Shown: piece after piece, positions 25,546-35,407 of the stretch
Layout of the letters: each line of letters opens with the position of its first letter
Numbering within the stretch: the stretch's first letter is position 1
Source: Halothiobacillus sp045689735
Lineage (GTDB): Bacteria > Pseudomonadota > Gammaproteobacteria > Halothiobacillales > Halothiobacillaceae
Assembly: GCF_045689735.1 (NCBI RefSeq)
Contig: NZ_CP142685.1
Coordinates: forward strand, 2,025,965 to 2,089,964
DNA: 64,000 bases
Reading direction: 5' to 3'
Translations under genes and position numbers: made by a program
Notes under the pieces: generated by a model
Database searches by the model: none
What the model saw: only the letters and a program-made list of their open reading frames with translations
Told to the model about the DNA's origin: nothing

Positions 25546-28362
25546 ATGGCTCCACCTTCCCCCACGCCGCATCAGGCGCTGATCGATGCCGCAACCGCCG
25601 CTGGCGCCACGGCGGAACAATCCACGCAACTCCTCCGCGTCGTTTCTGCCAGCCCCTTCATCGCGCAATACCTTGCACGAACGCATGGGCTTTGGCCAAG
25701 CTTGCTGCCGCTGCTCAACACCCGCAATGCGCCGGGCGATCTCGCCGCCCGCTTTGATGCGGCGCTTACTGGCCTGACCGATGAGGCCTTTGATGCCCGA
25801 TTGCGCCAGTTACGCCAACAGGAAATGATCCGGATTGGCTGGCGGGATCTCTGCGGCTTGGCCGAAACCGAAGAAACCCTGCTGGATTTGTCCGAATTGG
25901 CGGATCAGGCGGTGCAACACGCGCTGCGTCACCACGAGCAGGCGCTCACCGCCCGGCATGGCAGCCCGCGCAATGCGGGCGGCGAGCCGGTTCAACTCGT
26001 GGTGCTCGGCATGGGCAAGCTCGGCGGACAGGAGCTTAATTATTCCTCGGATATTGATCTGATCTTCCTGTTTGAGGAAGAAGGTGAAACCGACGGTGCC
26101 CGCCCACTCAGCCACAGTGAGTTTTTCACCCGGCTGGGGCGACGCCTGATTCGCAGTCTGGATGAAGTCACTGCCGAGGGCTTCGTGTTCCGCGTCGATA
26201 TGCGCCTGCGTCCCCACGGCGACGAAGGCGCCCTCGCGTTGCCCTTTGACGCGGCCGAGGTGTACTACACCACGATCGGCCGCGAGTGGGAGCGGTACGC
26301 GCTGATCAAGGCGCGGGTGATCGCGGGGGATTTTGCGGCGGGCGCCCGCCTGCTCAACCTGCTCAAGCCCTTTGTGTACCGCAAGTACCTAGATTTTGGC
26401 GCGTTCGCCCAACTGCGCGACATGAAACAGGCCATCGAGCGGGAGATGCAGCACAAAAATCTCGCCGACAACATCAAACTCGGCCCCGGCGGGATTCGTG
26501 AAGTCGAATTTATCGGCCAGTTATTCCAGCTGCTGCGCGGCGGTCGTGAACCGGCCTTGCAGAGCCGACGCATCCTCGACACCCTCGACACCCTGGCACA
26601 AATGGGCGAACTGCCCGCCCCTGCCGTCGAAGAATTGCGCGCCGGATACGATTTTCTGCGCCGGGCGGAAAACCGCCTGCAAATGCAGTATGACCAACAG
26701 ACCCAAACCCTGCCGACCCAGCCGGAAGATCAGGCGCGCCTTGCCCGGGCGATGAATCAGGCAGACTGGCCTTCGTTTCTCGCGGAACTGAATCGGCACC
26801 GACAACAGATTCACCGCCACTTCAGCGCCGTACTCAATACCGACCGCAGCGCGCCCAGCGCATCGGATCCGTTTCATCGCCTCTGGCAGTCCATCTCGTC
26901 AGAGGATCTGCCCCTGGAGGCGCTGCAAACAGCCGGGCTCACCACCCCCGAGGGGACAATCCGCCAGCTGCGCGACTGGCGCAAAACTTTGCACCGCGGG
27001 CTCAGCGCCACCGTGCAGACACGACTCAACACCCTGATGCCGCAGGCACTGCGGGAGATCGCCCAGCACCCGCATCAGGCCGAGACGCTGGATGCGGTGC
27101 TCGCCCTGATCGACGCCGTCCTGAGCCGCTCGGTGTATCTCGCGCTGTTGATCGAGCAGCCGCAAGCGCTGGCGCATCTGGTCAAGCTGTGTGCCGCCAG
27201 CCCCTGGATCGCCAAATTGATCCGCCAGCAGCCGATTCTGCTCGATGAACTCATCGATGCCGATGCGCTGTACCACCCGCCCGCCAAAGAGGCGCTCCGC
27301 CAGGAGCTGGCGAGCATTCTCGCGCGCTTTGCCGATGATGAAGAGCGACAATTCGATGAGCTGCGCCGGTTCCGGCAGATGGCGACCCTGCGGGTGGCTG
27401 CGGCCGATGTGATGGGCGTGCTGCCGGTCATGCGCGTGTCCGATCAGCTCACCTGGCTGGCGGAAGTGGTGCTCGACGCCGTGCTGGATTTTGCCGCCCG
27501 CCCCCTGCGCGCCCGGCATGGCGACCCAGTCTGCCCTTGCGACAACGGCAATCGTCAGCCTTCACTGGCGATCATCGGCTATGGCAAGTTGGGCGGGATC
27601 GAACTCGGCTATGGCTCCGATCTGGATCTGGTGTTCCTGCATGATGCCGATGAAGCCGAAGGACAGACCACCGGCCCCAAGCCGCTGGACAATGCCGTCT
27701 ATTTCGCCCGCCTCACGCAAAAAATCATCCACGCCCTCAGTGCCCGCACCCCGGCGGGCGTGCTCTACGAAGTGGATACCCGGCTGCGCCCCGATGGTGC
27801 GGGCGGCTTGCTCGCCAGCCACATCGAGGCGTTCGCCCAGTACCAACAACACAAGGCGTGGTTGTGGGAAACCCAGGCGCTGTGCCGGGCGCGGGTCATC
27901 AGCGGCAGCCCGGCGCTCCGGGCGCGTTTTGCCGAGATTCGTCAAGCGGCCATTTGCCAGCGGCGCGATCCAGTCGTCCTGCGCGACGGCGTGCTCGGCA
28001 TGCGGCAAAAAATGCGCGAAGAACTGGACAAGGACACCGCGCGCGGCCTGTTTCATTTGAAGCGCGGGGTCGGCGGCATCACCGACATCGAATTTATCGT
28101 GCAATTTCTGCTGCTGGGGCATGCCGTCGATGCTCCGAGCCTGATCGAGCACACCGACAATATCCGCCAGTTGCGCGCGCTCGCGCAGGGGGGCGTCATC
28201 GACACCGGATTGGCCGAGCGGCTCGTCTCGGCGTATCAACGCCTGCGCGATGCCAGCCATCATCTCACCCTGGATGAAGCCAGCCTCGCCGTGCCACCCG
28301 AAGACTTTGCCGAGGAACGCGCGATCGTCATCGACGCCTGGCAACAGATTTTTGCCGATTGA
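25546..28362 (+). CDS. glnE: Glutamine synthetase adenylyltransferase/deadenylylase
   Basis: GlnE adds and removes AMP on glutamine synthetase under PII control. The 938-residue length is normal. Two nucleotidyltransferase domains are plain: LGMGKLGGQELNYSSDIDLI (deadenylylation domain) and IGYGKLGGIELGYGSDLDLV (adenylylation domain), each followed by an R-L-R-P-type segment. Its target glnA is also in this window at 47547-48956 and keeps the modified tyrosine. Confidence 0.97.
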   Translation: MAPPSPTPHQALIDAATAAGATAEQSTQLLRVVSASPFIAQYLARTHGLWPSLLPLLNTRNAPGDLAARFDAALTGLTDEAFDARLRQLRQQEMIRIGWRDLCGLAETEETLLDLSELADQAVQHALRHHEQALTARHGSPRNAGGEPVQLVVLGMGKLGGQELNYSSDIDLIFLFEEEGETDGARPLSHSEFFTRLGRRLIRSLDEVTAEGFVFRVDMRLRPHGDEGALALPFDAAEVYYTTIGREWERYALIKARVIAGDFAAGARLLNLLKPFVYRKYLDFGAFAQLRDMKQAIEREMQHKNLADNIKLGPGGIREVEFIGQLFQLLRGGREPALQSRRILDTLDTLAQMGELPAPAVEELRAGYDFLRRAENRLQMQYDQQTQTLPTQPEDQARLARAMNQADWPSFLAELNRHRQQIHRHFSAVLNTDRSAPSASDPFHRLWQSISSEDLPLEALQTAGLTTPEGTIRQLRDWRKTLHRGLSATVQTRLNTLMPQALREIAQHPHQAETLDAVLALIDAVLSRSVYLALLIEQPQALAHLVKLCAASPWIAKLIRQQPILLDELIDADALYHPPAKEALRQELASILARFADDEERQFDELRRFRQMATLRVAAADVMGVLPVMRVSDQLTWLAEVVLDAVLDFAARPLRARHGDPVCPCDNGNRQPSLAIIGYGKLGGIELGYGSDLDLVFLHDADEAEGQTTGPKPLDNAVYFARLTQKIIHALSARTPAGVLYEVDTRLRPDGAGGLLASHIEAFAQYQQHKAWLWETQALCRARVISGSPALRARFAEIRQAAICQRRDPVVLRDGVLGMRQKMREELDKDTARGLFHLKRGVGGITDIEFIVQFLLLGHAVDAPSLIEHTDNIRQLRALAQGGVIDTGLAERLVSAYQRLRDASHHLTLDEASLAVPPEDFAEERAIVIDAWQQIFAD

Positions 28363-28406
28363 AGCCGGCGCGGGGACAGCGCCCCGCCGTTTTCCCGCAC
28401 GCAACC

Positions 28407-29201
28407 TTACTCGAACAGCGCCGCACCCGCCTCGGTCTGCCAGAGCACCGGCGCATGATCCGACGGCCGTTCCCAACCGCGCGGGGTTTTATCCACCCGG
28501 CATTGCCACGCGGTCGCCGCCAATGCGGGACTCACCAGAATATGATCGATCCTTAAGCCCAGATTGCGCCGAAAACCCGCTGCCCGGTAATCCCACCAGG
28601 TGAAGCTTCCCGCCGGTGCCTGCGTGCCGAGGGTGTCGGTCAACCCCAGCGCGAGCAGTGCCGCAAACGCCTGTCGCTCGGCCGGTGAGCACAGCACCGC
28701 GTTCTGCCAGGCCGCCGGATCGTACACATCCGCATCGGTTGGCGCGATATTGAAATCCCCCATGATCACGAGCTTGTCGTGCGCGGCGGCTTCTGCGCGC
28801 AGCCAGTCGGTAAATGCCGCCAGCCAGCGAAGCTTGTAGGCAAATTTGTCGGAATCGAGCGACTCGCCATTCACGACATAGGCATTGATCACCCGCAATC
28901 GCCCGAAAGTTGCGGCGATCACGCGGCGCTGCGGGTCATCGAATCCGGGAATCTCGGTACAGATCTCGGTCGGCTCCGGCAAACCCTGGCGATACAGCAA
29001 GGCCACCCCGTTGTAGGTTTTCTGGCCATTGAGCAAGGCGCGGTAGCCCGCGGCCTGCAACGCGGCGGTATCCACCGCTTCATTGACCTGCTTGAGTTCC
29101 TGCAAACCGACGATCGAAGGGCGCTCGGCGGCCAGCCAGTCGCAGACCTGCGGCAGGCGCACATTCAGCGAATTGACATTCCAGGTGGCGATCGCGGTCA
29201 C
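28407..29201 (-). CDS. Exodeoxyribonuclease III, second paralogue
   Basis: A 264-residue EEP nuclease with WNVNSLNVRLPQV, GLQELKQV, IMGDFNIAPTDADV, LRIDHILVS and SDHAPVLWQ, covering all family motifs. Start is GTG at 29201, with AAGGAG 5 bases before it. It repairs abasic sites like xthA at 22894-23679. It is convergent with glnE and follows the GIDE/LemA pair. Confidence 0.92.
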   Translation of the reverse strand: MTAIATWNVNSLNVRLPQVCDWLAAERPSIVGLQELKQVNEAVDTAALQAAGYRALLNGQKTYNGVALLYRQGLPEPTEICTEIPGFDDPQRRVIAATFGRLRVINAYVVNGESLDSDKFAYKLRWLAAFTDWLRAEAAAHDKLVIMGDFNIAPTDADVYDPAAWQNAVLCSPAERQAFAALLALGLTDTLGTQAPAGSFTWWDYRAAGFRRNLGLRIDHILVSPALAATAWQCRVDKTPRGWERPSDHAPVLWQTEAGAALFE

Positions 29202-29259
29202 AGGGGCTCCTTCGGGCAGGGTGCGAAGCCAAAGTCACAGGCCCAACGAGCAGGCCGAA

Positions 29260-30174
29260 CTAGGCGGTACGCAGGTAATAGGCGGTAATCAACAGAAAAA
29301 ACAGCGGCAGACTGCTGGCGAACAAGACCAGACCCCAGCGGCCATAACGCCGCGCCAGCGCGGTTTGATCGAGTGCCGAAATCAGGTACGGGCGACCCAT
29401 GCCGGCACGATAATTCATCAGATGCGTTTGTGCCGGTGGGCGAGCCTCGCGCTGCGCCGCCGCCACTTGCGTCACCGCCGCCTGGCGCGCGGCCTCCCAT
29501 TCCTCCGCACTGATCTGCCCATCTCGATTCGTGTCGAAGGCACGCATCTTCTCCGGATCCTGCTTCCACGCCGCGAGCAACGCCCGAACCGAATCCTGCT
29601 CGACGATCGCCGGATCATGCTCGATGGTCTGGAACCAGCCCAGGGCATAAATCGCCTCGCCCGGGTGGAGCAGCCGCTCGGTGTAGCGATACGACCCGGT
29701 GAACCAGCCACTCGACGAAACCCCAGCCGACACGATCGGCCGCTCGGTGTCACCGTACCAGACGCGCGTACTGACCGTGGTCACCGTGGCATGATCGGGA
29801 TCGAGATAACAGCCCCCCGTGGCATCCCGCACCGTGATCAACGCATCACTCACCGCGTGATAAATCCGTTGCCAGCCTTTTTTGCCCTCGGAATTCCGCT
29901 GATCCACCTGAACACTGAACCAGACACAGGGGGTCGCGGTGAGCGGTGAAGCCAAAGGTTGATCCGCATCGAGCTCCGCCGTCCCCTCGATTTCGACATA
30001 GCCCTGCGACGCCGACGCAATCCGCGCCGTCGGCGTATTGCGAATCCAGGCCGACTGCCGCAACCAATAAATTCCCGCGCCCAACACGCCAAGCAGCACG
30101 ACCAGCAGCCCGAACAGCCAGCCGTGGTATTCGTTCGGGGTCAGCGTGTTCAGCCACTGTTGATAAGCCGCCAT
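29260..30174 (-). CDS. GIDE-domain membrane protein with an EF-hand
   Basis: The 304-residue protein has an N-terminal helix (about 18-38), a domain resembling the GIDE region of E3-ligase-like prokaryotic proteins (ATPCVWFSVQVDQRNSEGKKGW, then a soluble beta-rich part), a single calcium-type EF-hand DTNRDGQISAEEW (about 212-224) and a C-terminal helix (about 280-301). There is no RING. LemA-GIDE pairs are seen in other bacteria. A role as a calcium-responsive membrane scaffold is inference only. Confidence 0.7.
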   Translation of the reverse strand: MAAYQQWLNTLTPNEYHGWLFGLLVVLLGVLGAGIYWLRQSAWIRNTPTARIASASQGYVEIEGTAELDADQPLASPLTATPCVWFSVQVDQRNSEGKKGWQRIYHAVSDALITVRDATGGCYLDPDHATVTTVSTRVWYGDTERPIVSAGVSSSGWFTGSYRYTERLLHPGEAIYALGWFQTIEHDPAIVEQDSVRALLAAWKQDPEKMRAFDTNRDGQISAEEWEAARQAAVTQVAAAQREARPPAQTHLMNYRAGMGRPYLISALDQTALARRYGRWGLVLFASSLPLFFLLITAYYLRTA

Positions 30175-30201
30175 ACGGACTCGGCGCGCGCCGGGAACGG
30201 G

Positions 30202-30777
30202 TTACGATGAGAACAGGGTCTTGACCGACACATCCTGCAGCTCATCCTCGCGGAAGGTGAGGAGTTTGAACGGACGGAAACGGAACAACTGCGCAATCAG
30301 CACATCCGGGAACTGCTCGATGCGCACATTGTTGATGTTGACCGCCGCGTTATAGAACTCGCGCCGGTCGGCGATCATGTTCTCCAGACTGGAAATGCGC
30401 TGTTGCAGATGCTGGAAGCTGGTATTGGCCTTCAGTTCGGGATACGCCTCCGCCACGGCATAGAACCCGGCAAGCCCGGTGCGCAAATGGCCTTCAGCCA
30501 AGCCCAGCGCATCCAAATCGCCGCGCTCCTGGGCGCCGTGTACCGCCGCACGCGCCTGCATGACCTTTTCCAGCGTGGCCTGCTCATACTGCATGTACTG
30601 CCGCGCCGTTTCGACCAGCTTGGGCAGCTCGTCGTGGCGCTGTTTGAGCAGGACATCGATATTCGACCAAGCCTGCGACACATTGTGCTTGAGCACCACC
30701 AACCCGTTGTACAGGATGATGGCCCAAACGACGATCAATCCGACGATAAACAACAGCACCGACAGCGTGACACCCAT
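30202..30777 (-). CDS. lemA: LemA family protein
   Basis: A 191-residue protein with an N-terminal signal anchor (about 4-28) and the LemA coiled region (LKHNVSQAWSNIDVLLKQRHDELPKL, a family-defining stretch, quoted in part). GGAG precedes the ATG. Function of LemA is still unclear. It is the first gene of a probable two-gene unit with the GIDE protein, 27 bases apart. Confidence 0.92.
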   Translation of the reverse strand: MGVTLSVLLFIVGLIVVWAIILYNGLVVLKHNVSQAWSNIDVLLKQRHDELPKLVETARQYMQYEQATLEKVMQARAAVHGAQERGDLDALGLAEGHLRTGLAGFYAVAEAYPELKANTSFQHLQQRISSLENMIADRREFYNAAVNINNVRIEQFPDVLIAQLFRFRPFKLLTFREDELQDVSVKTLFSS

Positions 30778-30939
30778 CTCTGGCTCCTTGATCGTCCGGC
30801 GCGGCAGGCCGGATCTTGTGGATTATCCAAGGCCATCCCCTCCGGCGGCATGATGAGCCCGGCGTGATGACCAGCGCCCCATTCTGCCACAGGGCGGCGC
30901 GGAAAATCCGCCCATCCGGGCTTTCATATCCGAGCCTCC

Positions 30940-31257
30940 TTAGAACCGATAATACTGGGTGTTCAGGTACTGCGTGACGGCATCGGTTTCTTCTTCAAAC
31001 CAGCCGATGTTGAAATGATTGGCGCAGGCACCCACCATGGTGTGCAAACTGGCGAGCGACTGGATTTTTTGCCCGCGCCGGGATTCGTAGAATGCCGCGT
31101 TGTGGGGTGCTTTGTGACAGCCCGCGCAATGTTCTGCATGCAACTGTTGACCAAAACTCGGATCATGCGGCGCCGCCTGTATTGACGCCCCCCCCAGACT
31201 CAAGCCCAGACCAAACCCAATCCCCAAAACCCGGCGTACAATTTGTTTTCGGCTCAT
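30940..31257 (-). CDS. Small periplasmic monoheme cytochrome c
   Basis: The 105-residue precursor has a signal peptide (cut near IQA-APHD, about 28) and one heme site CAGCH (Cys44, Cys47, His48). Met74 in HTMVGAC is the likely distal ligand. AGGAG lies 7 bases before the ATG. It resembles small class-I c-type electron carriers; the partner is not evident, since no oxidase or Sox gene is beside it. Other possibilities are SHP-like or Sox-associated cytochromes. Confidence 0.82.
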   Translation of the reverse strand: MSRKQIVRRVLGIGFGLGLSLGGASIQAAPHDPSFGQQLHAEHCAGCHKAPHNAAFYESRRGQKIQSLASLHTMVGACANHFNIGWFEEETDAVTQYLNTQYYRF

Positions 31258-31379
31258 CGCGAACTCCTGTCGACAACGCTTGAACGGATGGATTACGCAA
31301 GAGGAGTCTAGTCAGCCGTGGCAGAATCCTTCCATTAAACTTTCCTATATCGGCACATCGGAATTTCTTAGGTATCTTA

Positions 31380-31730
31380 TTGATTATGTTTGTTTTATAC
31401 GGAATTTCCGCCTGCGATACCGTGAAAAAGGCCAGGCGCTGGCTCGACGACCGGGCTGTCGCCTATGCCTTCCATGATTTCAAAAAGGCTGGGGTGCCCG
31501 AAGCGCAGCTCGAACACTGGCTAAACGAATTTGGCTGGGAAACGGTAATCAACCGGCGCGGCACCAGTTGGCGAAGCCTGCCCGAGACGGCGCGCAACAC
31601 GATGGATGCCTCAGCCGCCCGCGCGGCGGCGCTGCACAATCCCAGCCTGATTAAGCGGCCAATCCTCGTCACCCCGCAGCGCACGCTGATCGGTTTTGAC
31701 CCCCTCCTCTGGCAAGAAGTCTGCGTATGA
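31380..31730 (+). CDS. ArsC/Spx-family thioredoxin-fold protein (YffB-like)
   Basis: About 114-116 residues starting with VLYGISACDTVKKARRWLDD, matching the ArsC/Spx signature with a single cysteine in place of a CxxC pair, and containing LIKRPILV. Members include arsenate reductase-like and YffB proteins; arsenate activity is uncertain. The start may be TTG at 31380 (AGG 7 bases upstream) or ATG at 31386. It overlaps dapE by ATGA, the arrangement seen in E. coli, so it is probably YffB. Confidence 0.85.
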   Translation: MIMFVLYGISACDTVKKARRWLDDRAVAYAFHDFKKAGVPEAQLEHWLNEFGWETVINRRGTSWRSLPETARNTMDASAARAAALHNPSLIKRPILVTPQRTLIGFDPLLWQEVCV

Positions 31731-32875
31731 CCCCTCACTCCGACCCCACGATTCGCCTCGCGCAAGACTTGGTCGCGCGCGCCTCCGTCACGCCGGACGA
31801 TGCCGGCTGCCAGCCGCTGCTCATGGCACGGCTCACCGCGCTCGGCTTTGGCTGCACCCCGCTGCGCTTTGGCGTCGTCGATAATTTTTGGGCGGAACGC
31901 GGCCAGCGCGGCCCCTTGTTCTGCTTTGCCGGTCATACGGATGTCGTACCGGCCGGCAGCCTCTCGGCCTGGTCCGTGCCACCGTTCGCCGCCACGGTGG
32001 TCGATGGCGTGCTGATCGGGCGCGGCACGGCCGACATGAAAGGCTCGATCGCCGCGATGGTCACCGCCTGCGAACGGTTTCTGGCGCGCGTGCCGGAACC
32101 CGCCTTCCGCCTAGCATTCCTGATCACCAGCGATGAGGAAGGCGTCGCGGTCGATGGCACGGTCAAGGTCATCGACTGGCTGGGCGCGCAGGGCAAAACC
32201 ATCGACTGGTGTCTGGTCGGCGAGCCGTCCAGCCGGGCGCAACTCGGCGATGAATACAAAATCGGCCGCCGGGGCTCGATCACCGCCAATCTCGTGATTC
32301 ACGGCAAGCAGGGGCATGTGGCCTACCCGCATCTGGCCGACAACCCGGTACATCGCGCCGCGCCCTTTCTCGCCGAACTCACCGCCATCGAATGGGATCG
32401 GGGGAACGCGCATTTCCCGCCCTCCACCCTGCAAATCGCCAATATTCAGGCCGGCACCGGCGCCAATAATGTGATTCCGGGCGAATTGACGGTGCAGTTC
32501 AACCTGCGCTTCAACACCGAAACCACCGTGGCCGACATTCAGCAGCGCGTGGCCGATCTACTCGCGAAGCATCAACTGCGGCATACCCTGAGCTGGTCGA
32601 TTTCCGGCCAGCCCTTCCTGACCCGCCAGGGCGCTTTCGTGACGGCCATCGAAACCGCCGTGGCCAAAATCACCGGCACCCGCCCCCTGCCCTCGACGGC
32701 GGGCGGCACTTCCGATGGGCGATTCATCGCGCCCACCGGTGCCGAGGTCATCGAATTGGGGCCGTTGAACGCCACGATTCACCAAATCGACGAGCAAGTC
32801 CCCGTCGCGCATTTGCAGGCGCTCTCGCAAATCTACGAAGCGCTGCTCGACGAATTGCAGGCGCGCGCCGCATGA
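31727..32875 (+). CDS. dapE: N-succinyl-L,L-diaminopimelate desuccinylase
   Basis: DapE releases succinate in lysine/diaminopimelate synthesis, needed for peptidoglycan. The 382-residue zinc peptidase has FAGHTDVVPAG (His metal ligand), GRGTADMKGSIAAM (Asp ligand), TSDEEGVAVDG (Glu/general base) and the C-terminal LPSTAGGTSDGRFIA. Its ATG overlaps the stop of the YffB-like gene. Confidence 0.95.
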   Translation: MTPHSDPTIRLAQDLVARASVTPDDAGCQPLLMARLTALGFGCTPLRFGVVDNFWAERGQRGPLFCFAGHTDVVPAGSLSAWSVPPFAATVVDGVLIGRGTADMKGSIAAMVTACERFLARVPEPAFRLAFLITSDEEGVAVDGTVKVIDWLGAQGKTIDWCLVGEPSSRAQLGDEYKIGRRGSITANLVIHGKQGHVAYPHLADNPVHRAAPFLAELTAIEWDRGNAHFPPSTLQIANIQAGTGANNVIPGELTVQFNLRFNTETTVADIQQRVADLLAKHQLRHTLSWSISGQPFLTRQGAFVTAIETAVAKITGTRPLPSTAGGTSDGRFIAPTGAEVIELGPLNATIHQIDEQVPVAHLQALSQIYEALLDELQARAA

Positions 32876-32909
32876 CGGCAACCCCCGCCCACCCCCGGCA
32901 GAACGCCTG

Positions 32910-34496
32910 ATGGCCAGCCTGCTTCGCTCCTCGGCGGTCATCAGCAGCATGACCCTGCTCTCGCGCATCCTGGGCTTTGTGCGCGATATGCTGCTCGCCC
33001 GGGTATTTGGTGCCAGCCCCGCCACCGACGCCTTTTTCGTGGTGTTCAAAATCCCGAATTTCCTGCGCCGCCTGTTTGCCGAAGGCGCGTTTGCACAAGC
33101 CTTTGTGCCGGTGCTGTCGGAATACCGGGAAAAAAGCCCGCGCGAAGAACTCAAGGACTACATCGACCATATGTTCGGCACCCTCGCGGCCGTGGTGGCA
33201 CTGGTGGTGGCGCTCGGCATCAGCGCCGCCCCGCTGGTGATTCTGCTGTTCGCGCCGGGGTTTTCCGGCGACCCGACCCAGCAGGCGCTGGCCGAGCACA
33301 TGCTCTGGATCACTTTTCCCTATCTGTTTTTCATCTCGCTCACGGCCTTTGCCGCCAGCACGCTCAATGCGTTCGGCAAATTCGCCATGCCAGCGCTCGC
33401 GCCGATCTGGCTCAATATCGCGCTGATCGGTGCCACGCTGCTGCTGGCACCGCATCTGGCCGAGCCGGTCATGGCGCTCGCCTGGGGCGTGTTTCTGGCC
33501 GGAATCCTGCAATTGGTGTTTTTATTGCCCTTCCTCGCCCGGCTGGGGTTGCTGCCGCGACCCCGGTTCGGGCGACACAGCGGCGTGCGGAAAACCATCC
33601 GGCTGATGCTGCCCGCGATGTTCGGCGCCTCCGTCACCCAGATCAATTTGCTGGTCGATACGATTCTGGCCTCTCTGCTGGTCGCAGGCAGCGTGTCCTG
33701 GCTGTACTACAGTGACCGGCTGGTCGAGCTGCCGCTCGGGGTGTTCGGGGTGGCGATTTCCACGGTGATTCTGCCCAAGCTTTCCCGCGCGTTCAGCCGC
33801 ACCGATCAGGGCGACTTTACCGGCACGCTCAACTGGGCGATCAAATTCACGCTGCTGCTCGGCCTGCCGATGTGTGCCGGCCTGATCGTGCTCGCCACCC
33901 CGATGCTCTCGACCCTGTTCGAATATGGCTCGTTCTCGGCACTCGATACCCACATGGTGGCGCTCGCCATGAGTGCTTATGCGCTGGGGCTGCCGGCCTT
34001 CCTACTGATCAAGATTTTCGCGCCCGGCTTTTATGCCCGGCAGGACACCAAAACCCCGGTCAAGATCGGCCTCGTGGCGGTGGGCGCCAATCTCGCCTTC
34101 AAAGCACTGATCGTCTTGCCATGGATTTTTCTGCTCGGCGGCCACGCCGCGCATGTGGGGCTCGCGCTCACCACCGCACTCGCGGCCTGGGTGAATGTCA
34201 GCCTGCTGGCCGTGTTTCTTCACCGCCGGGGCGCCTGGCGACCCGATCCCGCGCTCTGGCGCTTTATCACGCAAGTGCTGGTCGCGACCCTCGTCATGGT
34301 CGCGGTGCTGGCGTGGCTACAACCGGCGGCGCCCCTCTGGAGCAGCGCGACGGCCGCACACCGGGCGCTGTGGCTGGCCGGCCTGATTCTCGGCGGCGCG
34401 GTTCTGTTCACCGCCACCGCCGCCCTGGTGGGACTGCATCCCAAAGCCATATGGCGGGGTTTACGCAGTACCGACGCACACCGGAGCCCCTCATGA
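32910..34496 (+). CDS. murJ: Lipid II flippase MurJ
   Basis: MurJ moves lipid II across the inner membrane for peptidoglycan synthesis. The 528-residue protein opens LLRSSAVISSMTLLSRILGF and VRDMLLARVFGASPATDAFF, both family-defining, then repeats hydrophobic helices (about 14 expected) to the end. It follows dapE by 34 bases and ends in a 4-base overlap with the next gene. Neighbouring DapE makes this a cell-wall-related pair. Confidence 0.95.
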   Translation: MASLLRSSAVISSMTLLSRILGFVRDMLLARVFGASPATDAFFVVFKIPNFLRRLFAEGAFAQAFVPVLSEYREKSPREELKDYIDHMFGTLAAVVALVVALGISAAPLVILLFAPGFSGDPTQQALAEHMLWITFPYLFFISLTAFAASTLNAFGKFAMPALAPIWLNIALIGATLLLAPHLAEPVMALAWGVFLAGILQLVFLLPFLARLGLLPRPRFGRHSGVRKTIRLMLPAMFGASVTQINLLVDTILASLLVAGSVSWLYYSDRLVELPLGVFGVAISTVILPKLSRAFSRTDQGDFTGTLNWAIKFTLLLGLPMCAGLIVLATPMLSTLFEYGSFSALDTHMVALAMSAYALGLPAFLLIKIFAPGFYARQDTKTPVKIGLVAVGANLAFKALIVLPWIFLLGGHAAHVGLALTTALAAWVNVSLLAVFLHRRGAWRPDPALWRFITQVLVATLVMVAVLAWLQPAAPLWSSATAAHRALWLAGLILGGAVLFTATAALVGLHPKAIWRGLRSTDAHRSPS

Positions 34497-35407
34497 CCCT
34501 GCCCTTGATCCTGATTGGCTATGGCGATATCGCCCGCCGCGTGGCCGAGCGGCACCCCGATCATCCGATCATCACGCTGGCGCGCCGACCCGCGCGCGCA
34601 CCGGCTGGGCATCGCGCGTCTTGGCAGTCGCTGGTGTGTGATCTCGATCGCGACACCATTCCGGTGCAGTCGCTCCCCGAGGCCGCGCTGTGGCTGTATT
34701 TCGCACCGCCCCCGGCGCAGGGGCTCGAAGACAGCCGACTGCAACGCTGGCTCACGGAGGCAGGGCAGGGGGGCACACCGCGACAACTGATCTACGCGAG
34801 CACGACGGCCGTGTATGGCGATGTCGGCGGCGCCTGGGTGGATGAACACAGCCCGGCCGCACCACAACATGATCGCGGACGGCGGCGGCTCGATGCCGAG
34901 CAACGCAGCCAGCGCTTTGGTGCCGCGCGGGGCGTGCCGCTGGCGATTTTGCGGATCACCGGCATTTACGCCTGCGACCGTCTGCCACTCGACAAAATCC
35001 GCGCGGGGACAGCGATTGTCTGCCCGGAGGACGCGCCCTGGTCCAACCGCATCCATGCCGAGGATCTCGCCGAAATCTACGGCCGGCTGATCGCCCGCGC
35101 CGAACAGGGCGCGCCGGTGACCGGGGTGTTCAATGTGAGCGATGGCGACCCGCAACCGATGAGCATGCTTTATCTGCGCACCGCCGCGCATTTTGGCCTG
35201 GCGCCGCCGCCCTGCCGCCCCTTGGCCGAGGTGCTCGCCAGCGCCTCGCCGATGTCCCGCGAGTTCTTGAGCGAATCCAAGCGCGTGCGTGCGCAGGCCA
35301 TCCGGCAGGCACTCGACTGGCAACCGCGCTACCCCAACCTGGAAGCCGCGCTCAAGGATTGCCCGCCCGATCCCTCAGGGAGCGGGGCGGCGCCCAACCG
35401 GCGGTAA
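34493..35407 (+). CDS. NAD-binding protein, YeeZ-like short-chain epimerase
   Basis: The 304-residue protein has a modified Rossmann motif (ILIGYGDIARRVAERH), a YASTTAVYGDVGG segment like the active-site region of SDR epimerases, and RIHAEDLAEIYGRLI. It resembles E. coli YeeZ. The ATG overlaps the murJ stop. Substrate is unknown. Its last 33 bases overlap the convergent thioredoxin-domain gene. Confidence 0.82.
   Translation: MTLPLILIGYGDIARRVAERHPDHPIITLARRPARAPAGHRASWQSLVCDLDRDTIPVQSLPEAALWLYFAPPPAQGLEDSRLQRWLTEAGQGGTPRQLIYASTTAVYGDVGGAWVDEHSPAAPQHDRGRRRLDAEQRSQRFGAARGVPLAILRITGIYACDRLPLDKIRAGTAIVCPEDAPWSNRIHAEDLAEIYGRLIARAEQGAPVTGVFNVSDGDPQPMSMLYLRTAAHFGLAPPPCRPLAEVLASASPMSREFLSESKRVRAQAIRQALDWQPRYPNLEAALKDCPPDPSGSGAAPNRR

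Noticed and set aside
34220..35323. 367-codon minus-strand frame across murJ and the YeeZ-like gene
   Set aside because: Antisense to two well-supported genes, with no motif or ribosome site.
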